Below are positions 1 through 8,229 of a stretch of 19,237 nt of DNA, in pieces. Origin of the DNA: DASWJQ01 sp036397095. Lineage in GTDB: Bacteria; Chloroflexota; Anaerolineae; Anaerolineales; E44-bin32. Position numbers and translations under genes: made by a program. The stretch covers positions 1 to 19,237 of the forward strand of contig DASWJQ010000008.1 in NCBI GenBank assembly GCA_036397095.1, written 5' to 3'. The notes beneath the pieces are model-generated. The model made no database searches. It saw only the letters and a list, made by a program, of their open reading frames with translations, and was not told the DNA's origin. Numbering within the stretch: the stretch's first letter is position 1; the number at the start of each line of letters is the position of its first letter.

Positions 1-1383
1 GGGCCTTTCAGCTAGAACATAAACCAACTCAGGGTTGTTTGACACAATTGGTTGATCGCCATCGATCGCGGCCAGCCTCTCCGTGACTTCGGGCCAAGTA
101 TACCGATAGCCAACGTAGCCGATGGCCTGCAGCGGATTCGCAACCAGGTTCGCCGTTTGTGCGCCAAACGCGAGGAGCAATCCGGCCACGTAAGCAAGGG
201 CTGCCGGTGCCAACCACCGGCTCCCTCCAGCGCTGGTCACCACGTTGGCGGCCATCGACACCCAGACAATCACACCGACGACGAAGGCTGGCGCCAGATA
301 GCGAGGCACGGCAGTCGGGCTGGTGCTGGCATCGAGGAGCACAGAATTCACTACCAGAACGAGCCCATACGAAGCCAGATACAGAAGCAGGAGTCGATGG
401 CCCAGCGGCTGGTTCTCCGACGCACGAGGCATCGCAGTGAGCAAGTGGCGTCTCGCACGACTTGTGTACCAAACAAGCACACCGACGGCGATCAGCACGG
501 CAATCCCCGCTCGGACAAGCGTGGGGAGTGGCAATTCATGGGGGACAAACCAGCTGCTGAGCTCTGCCAAATACAGGCGGACCAGCTCCCGATCGACTCC
601 GTGAAATGAAAGGGCCCGATTGGCAATCCCCACTCCATCTCCGCCAGACGCCATCATCCAGGTGAATACAGGGATCGCCGACAGCCCACCGAATAGGACG
701 GATCGGGCAAGGCGTCTTGTCGCTGACCCGTTCCCGAGCAAGAGCCAAATCGAGCCGGACAAGATCAGCGCCAGCCCCACCAGCCTCGTCAAGGCAACCA
801 GCCACACAAGCACGACAGCCGCGATCAACCAGCGCCACCTGTGCGGGCCATCTCTCATCGTCTTCGCCAGGAACCAAAGGCTGAGCAAGGAGAGAAAGGT
901 GAATAGGGGTTCGGACATGACCCAGCTGTGCCAGTGGACCTGTTCCGGGTACAGGCCAACAAGCAGGGCGCCGATGATCCCCAAACCCCAACCGTGCCCC
1001 AGTTCCCTGATCCAGAGCCCGACCAAGACAATGTTGGCGAGAAAGAGTAGGACGTTCAGCCATCTGGCAGCTTGGTATGGATCGGCGCGCAGAGCAATGG
1101 GAGCGGCCAACACTAGTGAATAGACTGGCGGAAAGCCGGTAATGGGTTTGCGCTCGAAGCCGCCCGAGTACCGCATGTAGCCGTTGCCCGCCGCCAAATT
1201 CTCGGCGCCCATGAGGTACGAAGTTGAGTCTCCGCTGGCGCCTGGCCCAAAGCGTGTATGGAATGCTATTCCCAACGCCGCAACCAGTCCCAGGCCAAGC
1301 AGAATCCAAATCCCGGTGCGCGCCCGTCCTTTGCGCCTCTCGGCTAAGTGTCCCGCTGCCGTGGATTCCGGTCCAGACTTCAT
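1..1383 (-). CDS. GT-C type membrane glycosyltransferase (GT39/ArnT-like), 3' end cut by window
   Basis: The reading frame from the ATG at 1383 stays open for 461 codons to the left edge, so the C-terminus lies outside the window. After a basic N-terminus there is a first membrane segment at about residues 25-41. An extracytoplasmic loop follows with D52 and Y56 in GDSTSY, the position of the acidic motif in GT-C enzymes. The segment VMSEPLF at about 155-161 matches the S/T-E-x-L-F helix start common in this superfamily. Many further hydrophobic helices follow. GT-C proteins move a sugar from a polyprenyl-phosphate donor to an acceptor on the outer side of the membrane; donor and acceptor here are unknown. 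It starts six bases after the stop of the preceding GT-C gene, which suggests coupling. Two other long frames over this stretch (29-472 and 536-1393, minus) are rich in Arg and Cys and lack membrane helices, so they are shadows. Confidence 0.85.
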   Translation of the reverse strand, partial: MKSGPESTAAGHLAERRKGRARTGIWILLGLGLVAALGIAFHTRFGPGASGDSTSYLMGAENLAAGNGYMRYSGGFERKPITGFPPVYSLVLAAPIALRADPYQAARWLNVLLFLANIVLVGLWIRELGHGWGLGIIGALLVGLYPEQVHWHSWVMSEPLFTFLSLLSLWFLAKTMRDGPHRWRWLIAAVVLVWLVALTRLVGLALILSGSIWLLLGNGSATRRLARSVLFGGLSAIPVFTWMMASGGDGVGIANRALSFHGVDRELVRLYLAELSSWFVPHELPLPTLVRAGIAVLIAVGVLVWYTSRARRHLLTAMPRASENQPLGHRLLLLYLASYGLVLVVNSVLLDASTSPTAVPRYLAPAFVVGVIVWVSMAANVVTSAGGSRWLAPAALAYVAGLLLAFGAQTANLVANPLQAIGYVGYRYTWPEVTERLAAIDGDQPIVSNNPELVYVLAERP

Positions 1384-1389
1384 CCGGGC

Positions 1390-3273
1390 TCACTCATCGA
1401 GATAAAGTTGGTAGTTGGCTCGGCTCTCAACTCGTGGCAGCCCCCGGATGGTGACTGTATCTGGACAGTCGGCACAGATTACAGCACATGGATCATAGTC
1501 GTCAGCGAAGTACCTTGCCGACGGGTTGCCAGCGACAATCCACCCAAAATGAACGGATTCGGCGGGGAAGTCCATCAGCACCCAAAGAGGGTATTCCGCA
1601 GAGTTCCCGTGCAGCAGGAGGCCGATCTCCCTGCAACTTGCCCCCTCTATCCGTCCGATAATCCCTTTATAGGTTCGCTCCAACCCGGGCGAATAGGCAT
1701 AATAGGATTGCTCCCGCTTTGAAGCCAGCAGACTGGCTGCATCTCCGGGCCAAGCGATGAGGGGGCGAGACTCCAACGAGAACAGCCACGGCAAGCTTCC
1801 AACCAGCAAAACGGCCGGCAGAATCACTAGCGCCAAGCGGGAGCTCAACATGCTCCCGGATAACCCAACGATGGGAGCCGCCAGCAGGAAGTAGGGGAGC
1901 TGATAGCGTGCACCAAAGGTGCTGAACTGGAACAAGCTGCTGAAGATCACAAAGGCCAACACCAGCGCGCCGGTGTATGTCAGCCAACCAGAAGGGGGCT
2001 GACGTTTGGAAATCGCCAAGCCAACAATCGCCGCACCGAGTGCAATAGTATGTAGGAGATTTCCCACCTTGGTTTCGTGCCGGCTCGGTGTGTCGACTTT
2101 GAAGCCGTGAACGCTCGTGCGCGGATCCGCCTGATTGAGTCCAAGCAAATCGTGGATTCCTTTGACGCCAAGGAAGATCGCCTTATTGATGTGGGGAGAA
2201 GGCGTGCCCAGATGCAGGGCCACATTCCGAGTTACGTTCGAGATGATAACGCCCACATCAAATGGTACATTGCCGTGCACGTTCACGCGACTTCGTTCGC
2301 CTAGCGGGTGGCCGTATGTCTGCCAGTTCCGGCCCAGGTACCCGAGGTTGAGGGCCAGAACCACGACCACACCGATTGCCGAGAATTGGAGCAGGCGCTT
2401 CGGCCCACCACGTCGCAAACAGGCGTAGCCGGCAGCAAGACCTGCCACCAGCACAATGGGATATGCGGTCGGTTTGGTGTTTATTGCCAGGGCAGCATTG
2501 ACGGCAACCGCCGCCATCGCCATCAAGGAAGGTCGTTGAAAACACTCAAGCGTTTCGACGGCAAGCGCAACCGCCCACAGTGCAGTCACGTAATCGGTCA
2601 TTGTGCTCGACGCTTGGGCGATGCCGATCGGCATGCTGGCCATGAAGACCGCAACCAGCCATTGTCCTTTGCGGTCGGCGCCGAATCGGCGGGCTAGATA
2701 AGTGCTGCCAACGATCGCCACGATCATGGCCAACCACTGGGAAGCGAACGCCAGACGATCGCCGGGCAACAGTGCGTAGGTCTGTAGGATGGAGACGGCC
2801 GGAAATGGCGGGTAAAAGTTCTGGAGCTCAATACCGGTTGCGTAGTGTGCCAGGGAACCCTGCGCCAGCCAGTGGGCAATCCGGCTCAAATGAGTCGTCA
2901 ATGAGTCCCAGGTGTTCGGGGCGGCGAGGAAGCCCACCACAAACGTGATCCCAAAGATGGCCGCCGTCCCCCACAATGGAAGCGACGGCGATGCTCTTAG
3001 CTGCCCAAGCGTTGGCACTGACTGTCGGAGATCGGGCCTGGCGATCCACACCACGTAGGCCAACAGGGCGGTTGAAACCAACAACCAACTGATAGCGAGC
3101 CCTGGCATATGGAGCAGACCCAGCAACGACAGCCCTTCGGTCGTGACGAGAGCAATCACGGCCCAGGCGCTGGTTGCCCGCAACAACGTTAGCCGCTTGT
3201 CAGAAGATGGCCATTGATGAAGGGCCGCGGCCCAAAGCAAGAGGAAAGCCGTGACCGGAAGGACTACAAGCAT
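1390..3273 (-). CDS. Large GT-C type membrane glycosyltransferase
   Basis: This is a 627-residue protein with about ten or more hydrophobic segments and a soluble C-terminal domain from about residue 500. The signature APNTWDSLTTHLSRIAHWL at 118-136, with D123 and H128, is the first extracytoplasmic loop typical of a bacterial GT-C family usually annotated as GT39-like (pattern WDSxTxHLxR). TMTDYVTALW at 224-233 is a second loop with an acidic residue. The C-terminal domain ends with three closely spaced cysteines (C596, C600, C603). The likely role is transfer of a sugar from a lipid-phosphate carrier to a glycan or lipid outside the cytoplasmic membrane. The ATG at 3273 has no clear ribosome binding site. 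The gene starts 31 bases after the short-chain dehydrogenase stop and precedes a second GT-C gene. The substrate cannot be read from the sequence. Confidence 0.85.
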   Translation of the reverse strand: MLVVLPVTAFLLLWAAALHQWPSSDKRLTLLRATSAWAVIALVTTEGLSLLGLLHMPGLAISWLLVSTALLAYVVWIARPDLRQSVPTLGQLRASPSLPLWGTAAIFGITFVVGFLAAPNTWDSLTTHLSRIAHWLAQGSLAHYATGIELQNFYPPFPAVSILQTYALLPGDRLAFASQWLAMIVAIVGSTYLARRFGADRKGQWLVAVFMASMPIGIAQASSTMTDYVTALWAVALAVETLECFQRPSLMAMAAVAVNAALAINTKPTAYPIVLVAGLAAGYACLRRGGPKRLLQFSAIGVVVVLALNLGYLGRNWQTYGHPLGERSRVNVHGNVPFDVGVIISNVTRNVALHLGTPSPHINKAIFLGVKGIHDLLGLNQADPRTSVHGFKVDTPSRHETKVGNLLHTIALGAAIVGLAISKRQPPSGWLTYTGALVLAFVIFSSLFQFSTFGARYQLPYFLLAAPIVGLSGSMLSSRLALVILPAVLLVGSLPWLFSLESRPLIAWPGDAASLLASKREQSYYAYSPGLERTYKGIIGRIEGASCREIGLLLHGNSAEYPLWVLMDFPAESVHFGWIVAGNPSARYFADDYDPCAVICADCPDTVTIRGLPRVESRANYQLYLDE

Positions 3274-3304
3274 GGGAGACTGTCAATCGCTCAGACGCCG
3301 GCGT

Positions 3305-4054
3305 TCATTCTGTGCTGAGGCGGGCAGAGGCGCCGCCGTCCACGATGAGCGCCTGACCCGTCACAAATGAGGATTGCTGGCTATCACATAGGAAGTAGAT
3401 CGCACGGGCGATTTCGTCTGGCCTTCCAACTCGGCCTAGGACCGTGCGCTTGCCCAACTCTTCAAGTTTCTCCTCGACAGTTGCACCTGCCAGGTGGCCG
3501 CGGCCAACCCCTGCCCGCAGCATCGCGGTATCGACTGCGCCCGGAAGAACCGAATTGACGCGGATTCCATCCGGACCAAATTCGAGCGACATGGCGCGGG
3601 TCAGGGCTAGGATGCCCCCCTTGCTGGCGGCGTAGGCGGCCAGATTCACCGAGGTCGCCATGGCATGGACCGAACTGACATTTACCACGGCCCCCGCCGC
3701 CTTCTTCAGAAGTGAGTAGGCAAAACGAGCAGTTGCATATACGGACCGCAGGTTGGCGGCCATGGTCTCGTCCCAGTCCTCGACTGTCGTCTCGACCAGG
3801 GGCTTGTTGATTTGGATGGCGGCATTGTTGACAAGCGCATCTAGCCGCCCGGGTTCCTTCGCCAACGCCTCCATCAGTGCCTGGATTGCCGCGGGATCGG
3901 ACACGTCGACCTGGCGAGCATCCACCGGAAAGCGCTGCTCACCGAATGGCTTGCGGTCGACGGCGATGATCTGCCATCCGGCGCCGGCGAAGACGTCAAC
4001 ACTCGCCATGCCGATGCCGCCAGCGGCGCCGGTAATCAGCGCTGTACGTTTCAT
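3305..4054 (-). CDS. Short-chain dehydrogenase/reductase (SDR), classical type
   Basis: This 249-residue protein has every hallmark of a classical SDR: a glycine-rich nucleotide loop TGAAGGIG at 8-15, the NNAA motif at 76-79, a structural Asn at 101, the catalytic Ser near 127-128 and YAASK with Y141 and K145. The C-terminal VDGG strand is also present. A variable acidic residue (D33) after the second strand would favour NAD(H), but this is a weak indication. It would oxidise or reduce a hydroxyl/carbonyl group; family members range from FabG to sugar dehydrogenases. The start ATG overlaps the stop of the hydroxyacid dehydrogenase gene by four bases, so the two are probably made together. That pairing suggests two consecutive redox steps on one substrate rather than fatty acid synthesis, which is inference. 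It is not a close relative of the other SDR in the window (16829-17656). Confidence 0.9.
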   Translation of the reverse strand: MKRTALITGAAGGIGMASVDVFAGAGWQIIAVDRKPFGEQRFPVDARQVDVSDPAAIQALMEALAKEPGRLDALVNNAAIQINKPLVETTVEDWDETMAANLRSVYATARFAYSLLKKAAGAVVNVSSVHAMATSVNLAAYAASKGGILALTRAMSLEFGPDGIRVNSVLPGAVDTAMLRAGVGRGHLAGATVEEKLEELGKRTVLGRVGRPDEIARAIYFLCDSQQSSFVTGQALIVDGGASARLSTE

Positions 4055-5049
4055 AGCACCAGCTCATTTCTTGCTTCAGGACTAATCAGCTCATCAGGAA
4101 TCGAGAGATGGAGCTCTTCAAGTAGATGCCTTATGGTTGTCCGATGGACACGGGCCCACGCCGCGGGTGAGGCATTGGAGTTGTGCGGGGCTAGCATCAC
4201 TTGATCGAATTCTCGTAACGGACTATCCGCGGGCAGAGGCTCCTCATCGAACACGTCCAACGCCGCTCCACGCAATCGGTTCGCCCTCAACGCGGCGATC
4301 AGAGCTTGTTCGTCAACAATGCGCCCCCTGGCTGTGTTGATAAGCACGGCCGATTGTTTCATTTTCGCCAGTGCCGCCTCATCTGCCAAATGGTACGAGC
4401 TGGCGTTCAAATCGCAGTTCAAGCTCACATAGTCGGCGCGGGCCAACAGATCATGTAAGGTCGTCATTTCGAGGCCATGCTTGCGGACGAAATCGGGTTC
4501 AATCTCGACAACATCGTTGCCGAGCAGTTTCATACCGAAACACGCGGCTTTCTCAACGACGCGCCGGCCGATACGGCCGACTCCCACCACCCCAAGTGTC
4601 TGTTCGTGCAGCGCCCAGCCGGGAGTCTTGCGCCATGTGCCTGCCTTGATGGATTGATCCATCGCCGGCAGGCCCCGGGCAAAGCAAAGAACATATCCAA
4701 TCACGCTGTCCGAGACCGGTTCCACAAACGCGTCTGGTGTGTTGCGCACGACCACGCCCAGCCGGCGCGCCGATTCGAGATCGATCGAATCGATGCCGGT
4801 ACCCCACTTGCTGATTACCTTCAAACGCGGCGCGAATGCCTCGAGCACCTCGGCCGAAAACTCATCATCACCGCAAATCACCGCGTCAACCTGACCAGCG
4901 AAACTTAATAGCTGAGAGGAAGACAACCGCTCGACAACGTCAGCCACGGTAAGCTCAATCCCTACTGCATGGAAGACGGGCCTGAACTTCTCGAAGTTCG
5001 GGATTAGGTAGGGTGCACTTATCAGCACCTTCGTGCGTGGCTCAGCCAT
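4051..5049 (-). CDS. D-2-hydroxyacid dehydrogenase (phosphoglycerate dehydrogenase-like)
   Basis: This 332-residue protein is a member of the NAD-dependent D-isomer-specific 2-hydroxyacid dehydrogenases. The Rossmann motif GVGRIG lies at 156-161. The catalytic triad is visible as R241 in NTARGR, E270 in DVFDEEP, and H289 in APHNSNAS. There is no C-terminal ACT domain, so it is a short form. The reaction would be reversible oxidation of a D-2-hydroxyacid to a 2-ketoacid. The ATG at 5049 follows directly on the TAA of the upstream sulfatase-like gene, and its stop overlaps the SDR start. SerA-type serine synthesis is possible, but the glycan context suggests a dedicated role in making an acidic building block; glycerate- or lactate-type substituents are candidates. 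That role is inference. Confidence 0.88.
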   Translation of the reverse strand: MAEPRTKVLISAPYLIPNFEKFRPVFHAVGIELTVADVVERLSSSQLLSFAGQVDAVICGDDEFSAEVLEAFAPRLKVISKWGTGIDSIDLESARRLGVVVRNTPDAFVEPVSDSVIGYVLCFARGLPAMDQSIKAGTWRKTPGWALHEQTLGVVGVGRIGRRVVEKAACFGMKLLGNDVVEIEPDFVRKHGLEMTTLHDLLARADYVSLNCDLNASSYHLADEAALAKMKQSAVLINTARGRIVDEQALIAALRANRLRGAALDVFDEEPLPADSPLREFDQVMLAPHNSNASPAAWARVHRTTIRHLLEELHLSIPDELISPEARNELVL

Positions 5050-6630
5050 TTACTCCGCCCGACAATCTCCATTGTCGATAATTGAGTAGTCGAACGGTCT
5101 ATTGTAAGTCGAGAAGTGGGCTTTATCCTCGAGCAACGGCAGATCCGAGTCCCACACTTGGTTGAAGACGACCCGGAAACTATTGACGGGCGAGATCTTA
5201 GGATAGATCACGTCATTCCCGCCGGGCAGGCGATAGGCGCTGAGGATTGCCATCCGGTCGCTGCTACCCCCCTGCTCTGGCCCATGATCGCCTTGCAGCA
5301 GGATGACCGGCTCGCTTTCGGAGGTTGCCAGGATATTGTCGATGATCCTCAGGACCCTGTCATTCAAATAGGCAACCTGATCGGCGTAGGCCACACGGTA
5401 CCAATCCATCTTCGTTGGGAACTCTGCGCTCGCATTGCGGTAGAGGGGTGGGACAGTTGCTCTCCCTGATGGGCCAAACACGAATGGCGCATGAGGGGAT
5501 ACGATGTGGGCGAAGATGAACTGCGGGCCCGGCCCGAAGTCCCCGGCCTCGAGTGTCGCCAAGGCAAGTAGCGTCCGATCGTAGTGCCGCTGCGCCCCAC
5601 TTAGGCTGTCCCTAGGCGAGTTCGGAAACAGAATCTGATAGGCGTCGAACAAAACTAATCCGGCCGACGATCGAAGCAACACAAGTTCGAACGGGGTTAG
5701 GGCGTCGAACAGCCTGGGGTCGGGCGGTGCGATATAGTGGTCGGCGTACCGAAGTTCGGTGAAGGGAAAGCCGGTTTCGAATGCGATCAGTTCGTACCCG
5801 AGTCCCTCGAACAACTGCTCGACCAGACTGTGGGTGATCAACGCTCGGACCGGCCGAACGTCGTCGCGGTTCGGGGTGAATTTGTCCCCCAGGTCATCCA
5901 GATACGCCATGTTGAGGCTGGAGGCCAATGAAAGTGTGGTAAACGAGTAATTCGGCTGCGCACAGGAGGCGATGGCAAACCCTCGTGCCTCGAGTTCTTC
6001 GAGAAACGGTCGATTATCGATCCCTAGTAGCCTGTTTAGCGAATCGGAGCGCCCGTACGCGTCCAAAACAATGTAATAGACGTCGGGTACCGGGCCTAAG
6101 CCCGCTGCCAGAACGATCGGCTGACCGGTCACCGGGTCGACCTCAAGAGTCGGCGCCTCGGCTTCGGCCCGACTCTCCTGCACACTAGACCACGCCCATG
6201 TCCCTGCGCTGGTTGCGATAAGCACAGCCGCCACTGTTGCTAGCACCGACGACCAGCGCGCCGGCTCCCGGATGCGATTCACTAGCCAAACTGCCGCGGC
6301 GACAATCAGAACATAGATAGGCACCAGGATCCGGTGCCGTCCGATCGGTGCCTCCGCCGATGGCCAGGCACTGAGCGCCTCGTACAAATGGCCATAGCTG
6401 AAGAAAAGAATCGCCAGCACACTGACCCATAGTGAAGCCTTGGTGAGGCTGCCGGTGCGCCACGAAACGAATGCAAGCAGGAGGCCCGTGAAGACCCAAC
6501 TCAGCAGGAGCGGGCGGATTCCCGCCGGCAGTCTGACCTGGCCGACATTTGCCGCCAGCAGGTAGACAACAGGGTAGGTGACAACGAGGAGCGGGGCGAG
6601 CGCCGTGCGGTCAATCCGCGGCACGCTCAA
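5050..6630 (-). CDS. Membrane-anchored sulfatase/alkaline-phosphatase-fold protein (copy B)
   Basis: The protein has 526 residues. The N-terminal third carries about four to five membrane helices (roughly 12-28, 38-57, 66-79, 101-117, 128-147) and includes the motif FFSYGH at 76-81 and GRHR at 97-100. The rest is an outside-facing catalytic domain of the alkaline phosphatase/sulfatase superfamily. Visible metal-site candidates are D190 in VLDAYGR, and D447-H448 in QGDHGP; H375 and H380 lie in AHIVSPHAP. T231 in NYSFTTLSLASSL sits where phosphoethanolamine transferases and LtaS carry their Thr nucleophile. It may transfer or hydrolyse a phospho- or sulfo-substituent on a surface glycan. Only TTG (6630) or GTG (6624) can start it, neither with a clear ribosome binding site; the TTG overlaps the methyltransferase stop by four bases. 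It is a diverged paralog of the gene at 8374-10038. Confidence 0.85.
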   Translation of the reverse strand: MSVPRIDRTALAPLLVVTYPVVYLLAANVGQVRLPAGIRPLLLSWVFTGLLLAFVSWRTGSLTKASLWVSVLAILFFSYGHLYEALSAWPSAEAPIGRHRILVPIYVLIVAAAVWLVNRIREPARWSSVLATVAAVLIATSAGTWAWSSVQESRAEAEAPTLEVDPVTGQPIVLAAGLGPVPDVYYIVLDAYGRSDSLNRLLGIDNRPFLEELEARGFAIASCAQPNYSFTTLSLASSLNMAYLDDLGDKFTPNRDDVRPVRALITHSLVEQLFEGLGYELIAFETGFPFTELRYADHYIAPPDPRLFDALTPFELVLLRSSAGLVLFDAYQILFPNSPRDSLSGAQRHYDRTLLALATLEAGDFGPGPQFIFAHIVSPHAPFVFGPSGRATVPPLYRNASAEFPTKMDWYRVAYADQVAYLNDRVLRIIDNILATSESEPVILLQGDHGPEQGGSSDRMAILSAYRLPGGNDVIYPKISPVNSFRVVFNQVWDSDLPLLEDKAHFSTYNRPFDYSIIDNGDCRAE

Positions 6631-8036
6631 TGCGAATGCACCGCCATCAGGTAGATTGTCCGGTCCGTTCCGGGCACCGCTGCTTTCTCGATCGTGCGAT
6701 AGTGCTGACCGAATGCTCGTTCGAATTCTTCCAACGTGTAATCGGTGAAGATGTCCAACCGACTTGCGAGCAGACGCTGCGCCTGGGGGTCACTCTTAGG
6801 GACGAACTCGATCACCAGATGACGGCCTAGCTGCGCCAGGTAGGATGCCTGTCCCGAGAACGGCAGGTTGTTCGAGATCGTCAGATGGTGGATCAGCGCC
6901 AGCGCCATGACCAGGTCGAATGAGGATCGCGCCGCCAATGAATCACGCTCACCATGCGCCCACCCCTGAGACGGAGCCGGGTTGGTGAGGTCCACCCAAA
7001 GCGGATGTACCTGCCGCTCCCCATGCTCCCGGACACGCTCGTAGTTGAGCTCAACCGCACCCGGATCGACATCTGCCGCCACTACGTAGACACCCAATTC
7101 GGCAACGATCCGGCTGAACTCACCCGTATTCGCCCCCAGGTCGAGCGCGGTGTCCGCCTTGACCTTGCTCGCCAGCGACTTCACCAGATCTCGCTTGGCT
7201 TGGAAGGCATCCGGTTCGTAGTTGTGGGTTTGGTAATAGTCCGCCCAAGATCCGACCGGCTGCCAGTTCAATCCCTTGATAGCCGACTCCAGGCTGGCCA
7301 CGAGACCATCTAGTGAACGCCGGTCCATGCGCCGGCGGCTGTCGGCCTGGCTAACCCGGCGGCCAGCTAATCGCGATTGCGCACCGGCGTGCAAGTGCAG
7401 ATGAACCAACAATCCAAACTGCAGGTAAGTGCGGCGGGGCAGCAAGCGCGACGTCAGATCCAGCGGGATGCCGTCTATATGCACACGCAGAAGTTGAGCC
7501 AAGCGAATATCGCGCCGACTGGCCAGCGCCAACGGCGCCAAAAAATGCTGGCAGAACTGCCGGTATGCAGCCCACGGTTCCCCTGAGCGTCGACGTTCGA
7601 ACGACAGACTGTCAATCAGGATCGGTTGGCCATGCGGAAACTGGATATTGTAGGCGCTCGCATCTTTCAGGGTCAGTTCGTGAGCCAACGCCCTGCGCTG
7701 GAGTCTCAATGTCAGCAAAGCGGCATCTTTGAGCTGACCGAAGCTCCATTCGTACGGGTAGGAGATGAACGGCACCGTTTCAGGCTGAAGAACCGTGTAA
7801 GCCAGCTGGGGATTGGCGGGCTCTACATCGACTTCTTGATGGGGAACGAGGGCCCCCTTCTGTACCAGCTCATCATAGAGCCCTGAGTCCATCAGGGTCC
7901 GATAGTCGTCTCGGTAGCTGTGGTTGACTTGACGGTAGAGGTGACCGCCGCGTCGGTAAAGGAACCCGCTGGGGTCGCGGAAGGAAGCCGCGATCCGGTC
8001 GACCTCACTCACTTTCTTCTTCGACGCTTCGACCAA
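6627..8036 (-). CDS. Two-part NoeA-like SAM-dependent methyltransferase
   Basis: The protein has 469 residues if the TTG at 8036 is the start. A GTG at 8012 (eight residues later), preceded by GAAGAAGAAA, is at least as plausible and reduces the overlap with the small membrane protein gene to eight bases. The C-terminal half is a class I methyltransferase: DLGANTGEF at 299-307 is the SAM loop, AADVDP at 320-325 the acidic strand end, and LALIHHL at 379-385 a motif IV-like segment. The N-terminal half (about 18-220) is a conserved domain seen in proteins annotated as nodulation protein NoeA-related. It contains LKDASAYN at 123-130 followed by PILID at 138-142, which resembles the catalytic loop (D-x4-N) and metal-binding Asp of kinase-like phosphotransferases. 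No membrane segment is evident, so it is cytoplasmic. The methylated substrate, probably a glycan or its precursor, is unknown. Confidence 0.87.
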   Translation of the reverse strand: MVEASKKKVSEVDRIAASFRDPSGFLYRRGGHLYRQVNHSYRDDYRTLMDSGLYDELVQKGALVPHQEVDVEPANPQLAYTVLQPETVPFISYPYEWSFGQLKDAALLTLRLQRRALAHELTLKDASAYNIQFPHGQPILIDSLSFERRRSGEPWAAYRQFCQHFLAPLALASRRDIRLAQLLRVHIDGIPLDLTSRLLPRRTYLQFGLLVHLHLHAGAQSRLAGRRVSQADSRRRMDRRSLDGLVASLESAIKGLNWQPVGSWADYYQTHNYEPDAFQAKRDLVKSLASKVKADTALDLGANTGEFSRIVAELGVYVVAADVDPGAVELNYERVREHGERQVHPLWVDLTNPAPSQGWAHGERDSLAARSSFDLVMALALIHHLTISNNLPFSGQASYLAQLGRHLVIEFVPKSDPQAQRLLASRLDIFTDYTLEEFERAFGQHYRTIEKAAVPGTDRTIYLMAVHSH

Positions 8037-8229
8037 ACAGGCGAAGGAAGAATGCCTTAACCTTCGACCAGTAGATGCGCAGCATCAACAACCCGCCCAT
8101 GGCGCCAGCGATCAGGAGCTGGAGCAGATAACTGCCGGAGCCAGGGTCTAGATAGGCAAAGAAATGAGCCAGATTTGCTCCAGCTGAAACCGTGACTGCA
8201 AGCGCCTCCACAGGCGCAGAGAGCATCAT
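8005..8229 (-). CDS. Small membrane protein with YLDPGSGS motif
   Basis: This 74-residue protein has a hydrophobic N-terminus (about 5-24), the motif YLDPGSGSYLLQ at 26-37, a clear membrane helix at about 34-52, then a basic amphipathic stretch (KVKAFFLRLFGR) and an acidic tail. From memory, similar small proteins with Y-L-D-P-G-T/S-G-S often lie beside sulfatase-like and methyltransferase genes, as here. The start is well supported: AAGGAGGA lies nine bases before the first of two consecutive ATG codons. Its stop lies inside the beginning of the methyltransferase gene. A membrane adaptor or small subunit for the neighbouring ectoenzymes is a reasonable guess, but no function is known to me. 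Confidence 0.8.
   Translation of the reverse strand: MMLSAPVEALAVTVSAGANLAHFFAYLDPGSGSYLLQLLIAGAMGGLLMLRIYWSKVKAFFLRLFGRSVEEESE

Noticed and set aside
52..609. 185-codon plus-strand frame at the left end
   Set aside because: Antisense to the GT-C gene, highly polar composition, no motif.
536..1393. 285-codon frame on the minus strand, and a second one at 29-472
   Set aside because: Both are out of frame with the GT-C gene that is open to the left edge. They are rich in Arg and Cys and lack the membrane helices and GT-C motifs.
6388..6408. 21-base identical stretch shared with 9745-9765, considered as a repeat element
   Set aside because: Both copies encode the conserved FFSYGH membrane motif of the paralogous sulfatase-like proteins, so common ancestry and constraint explain it; no wider nucleotide repeat surrounds it.
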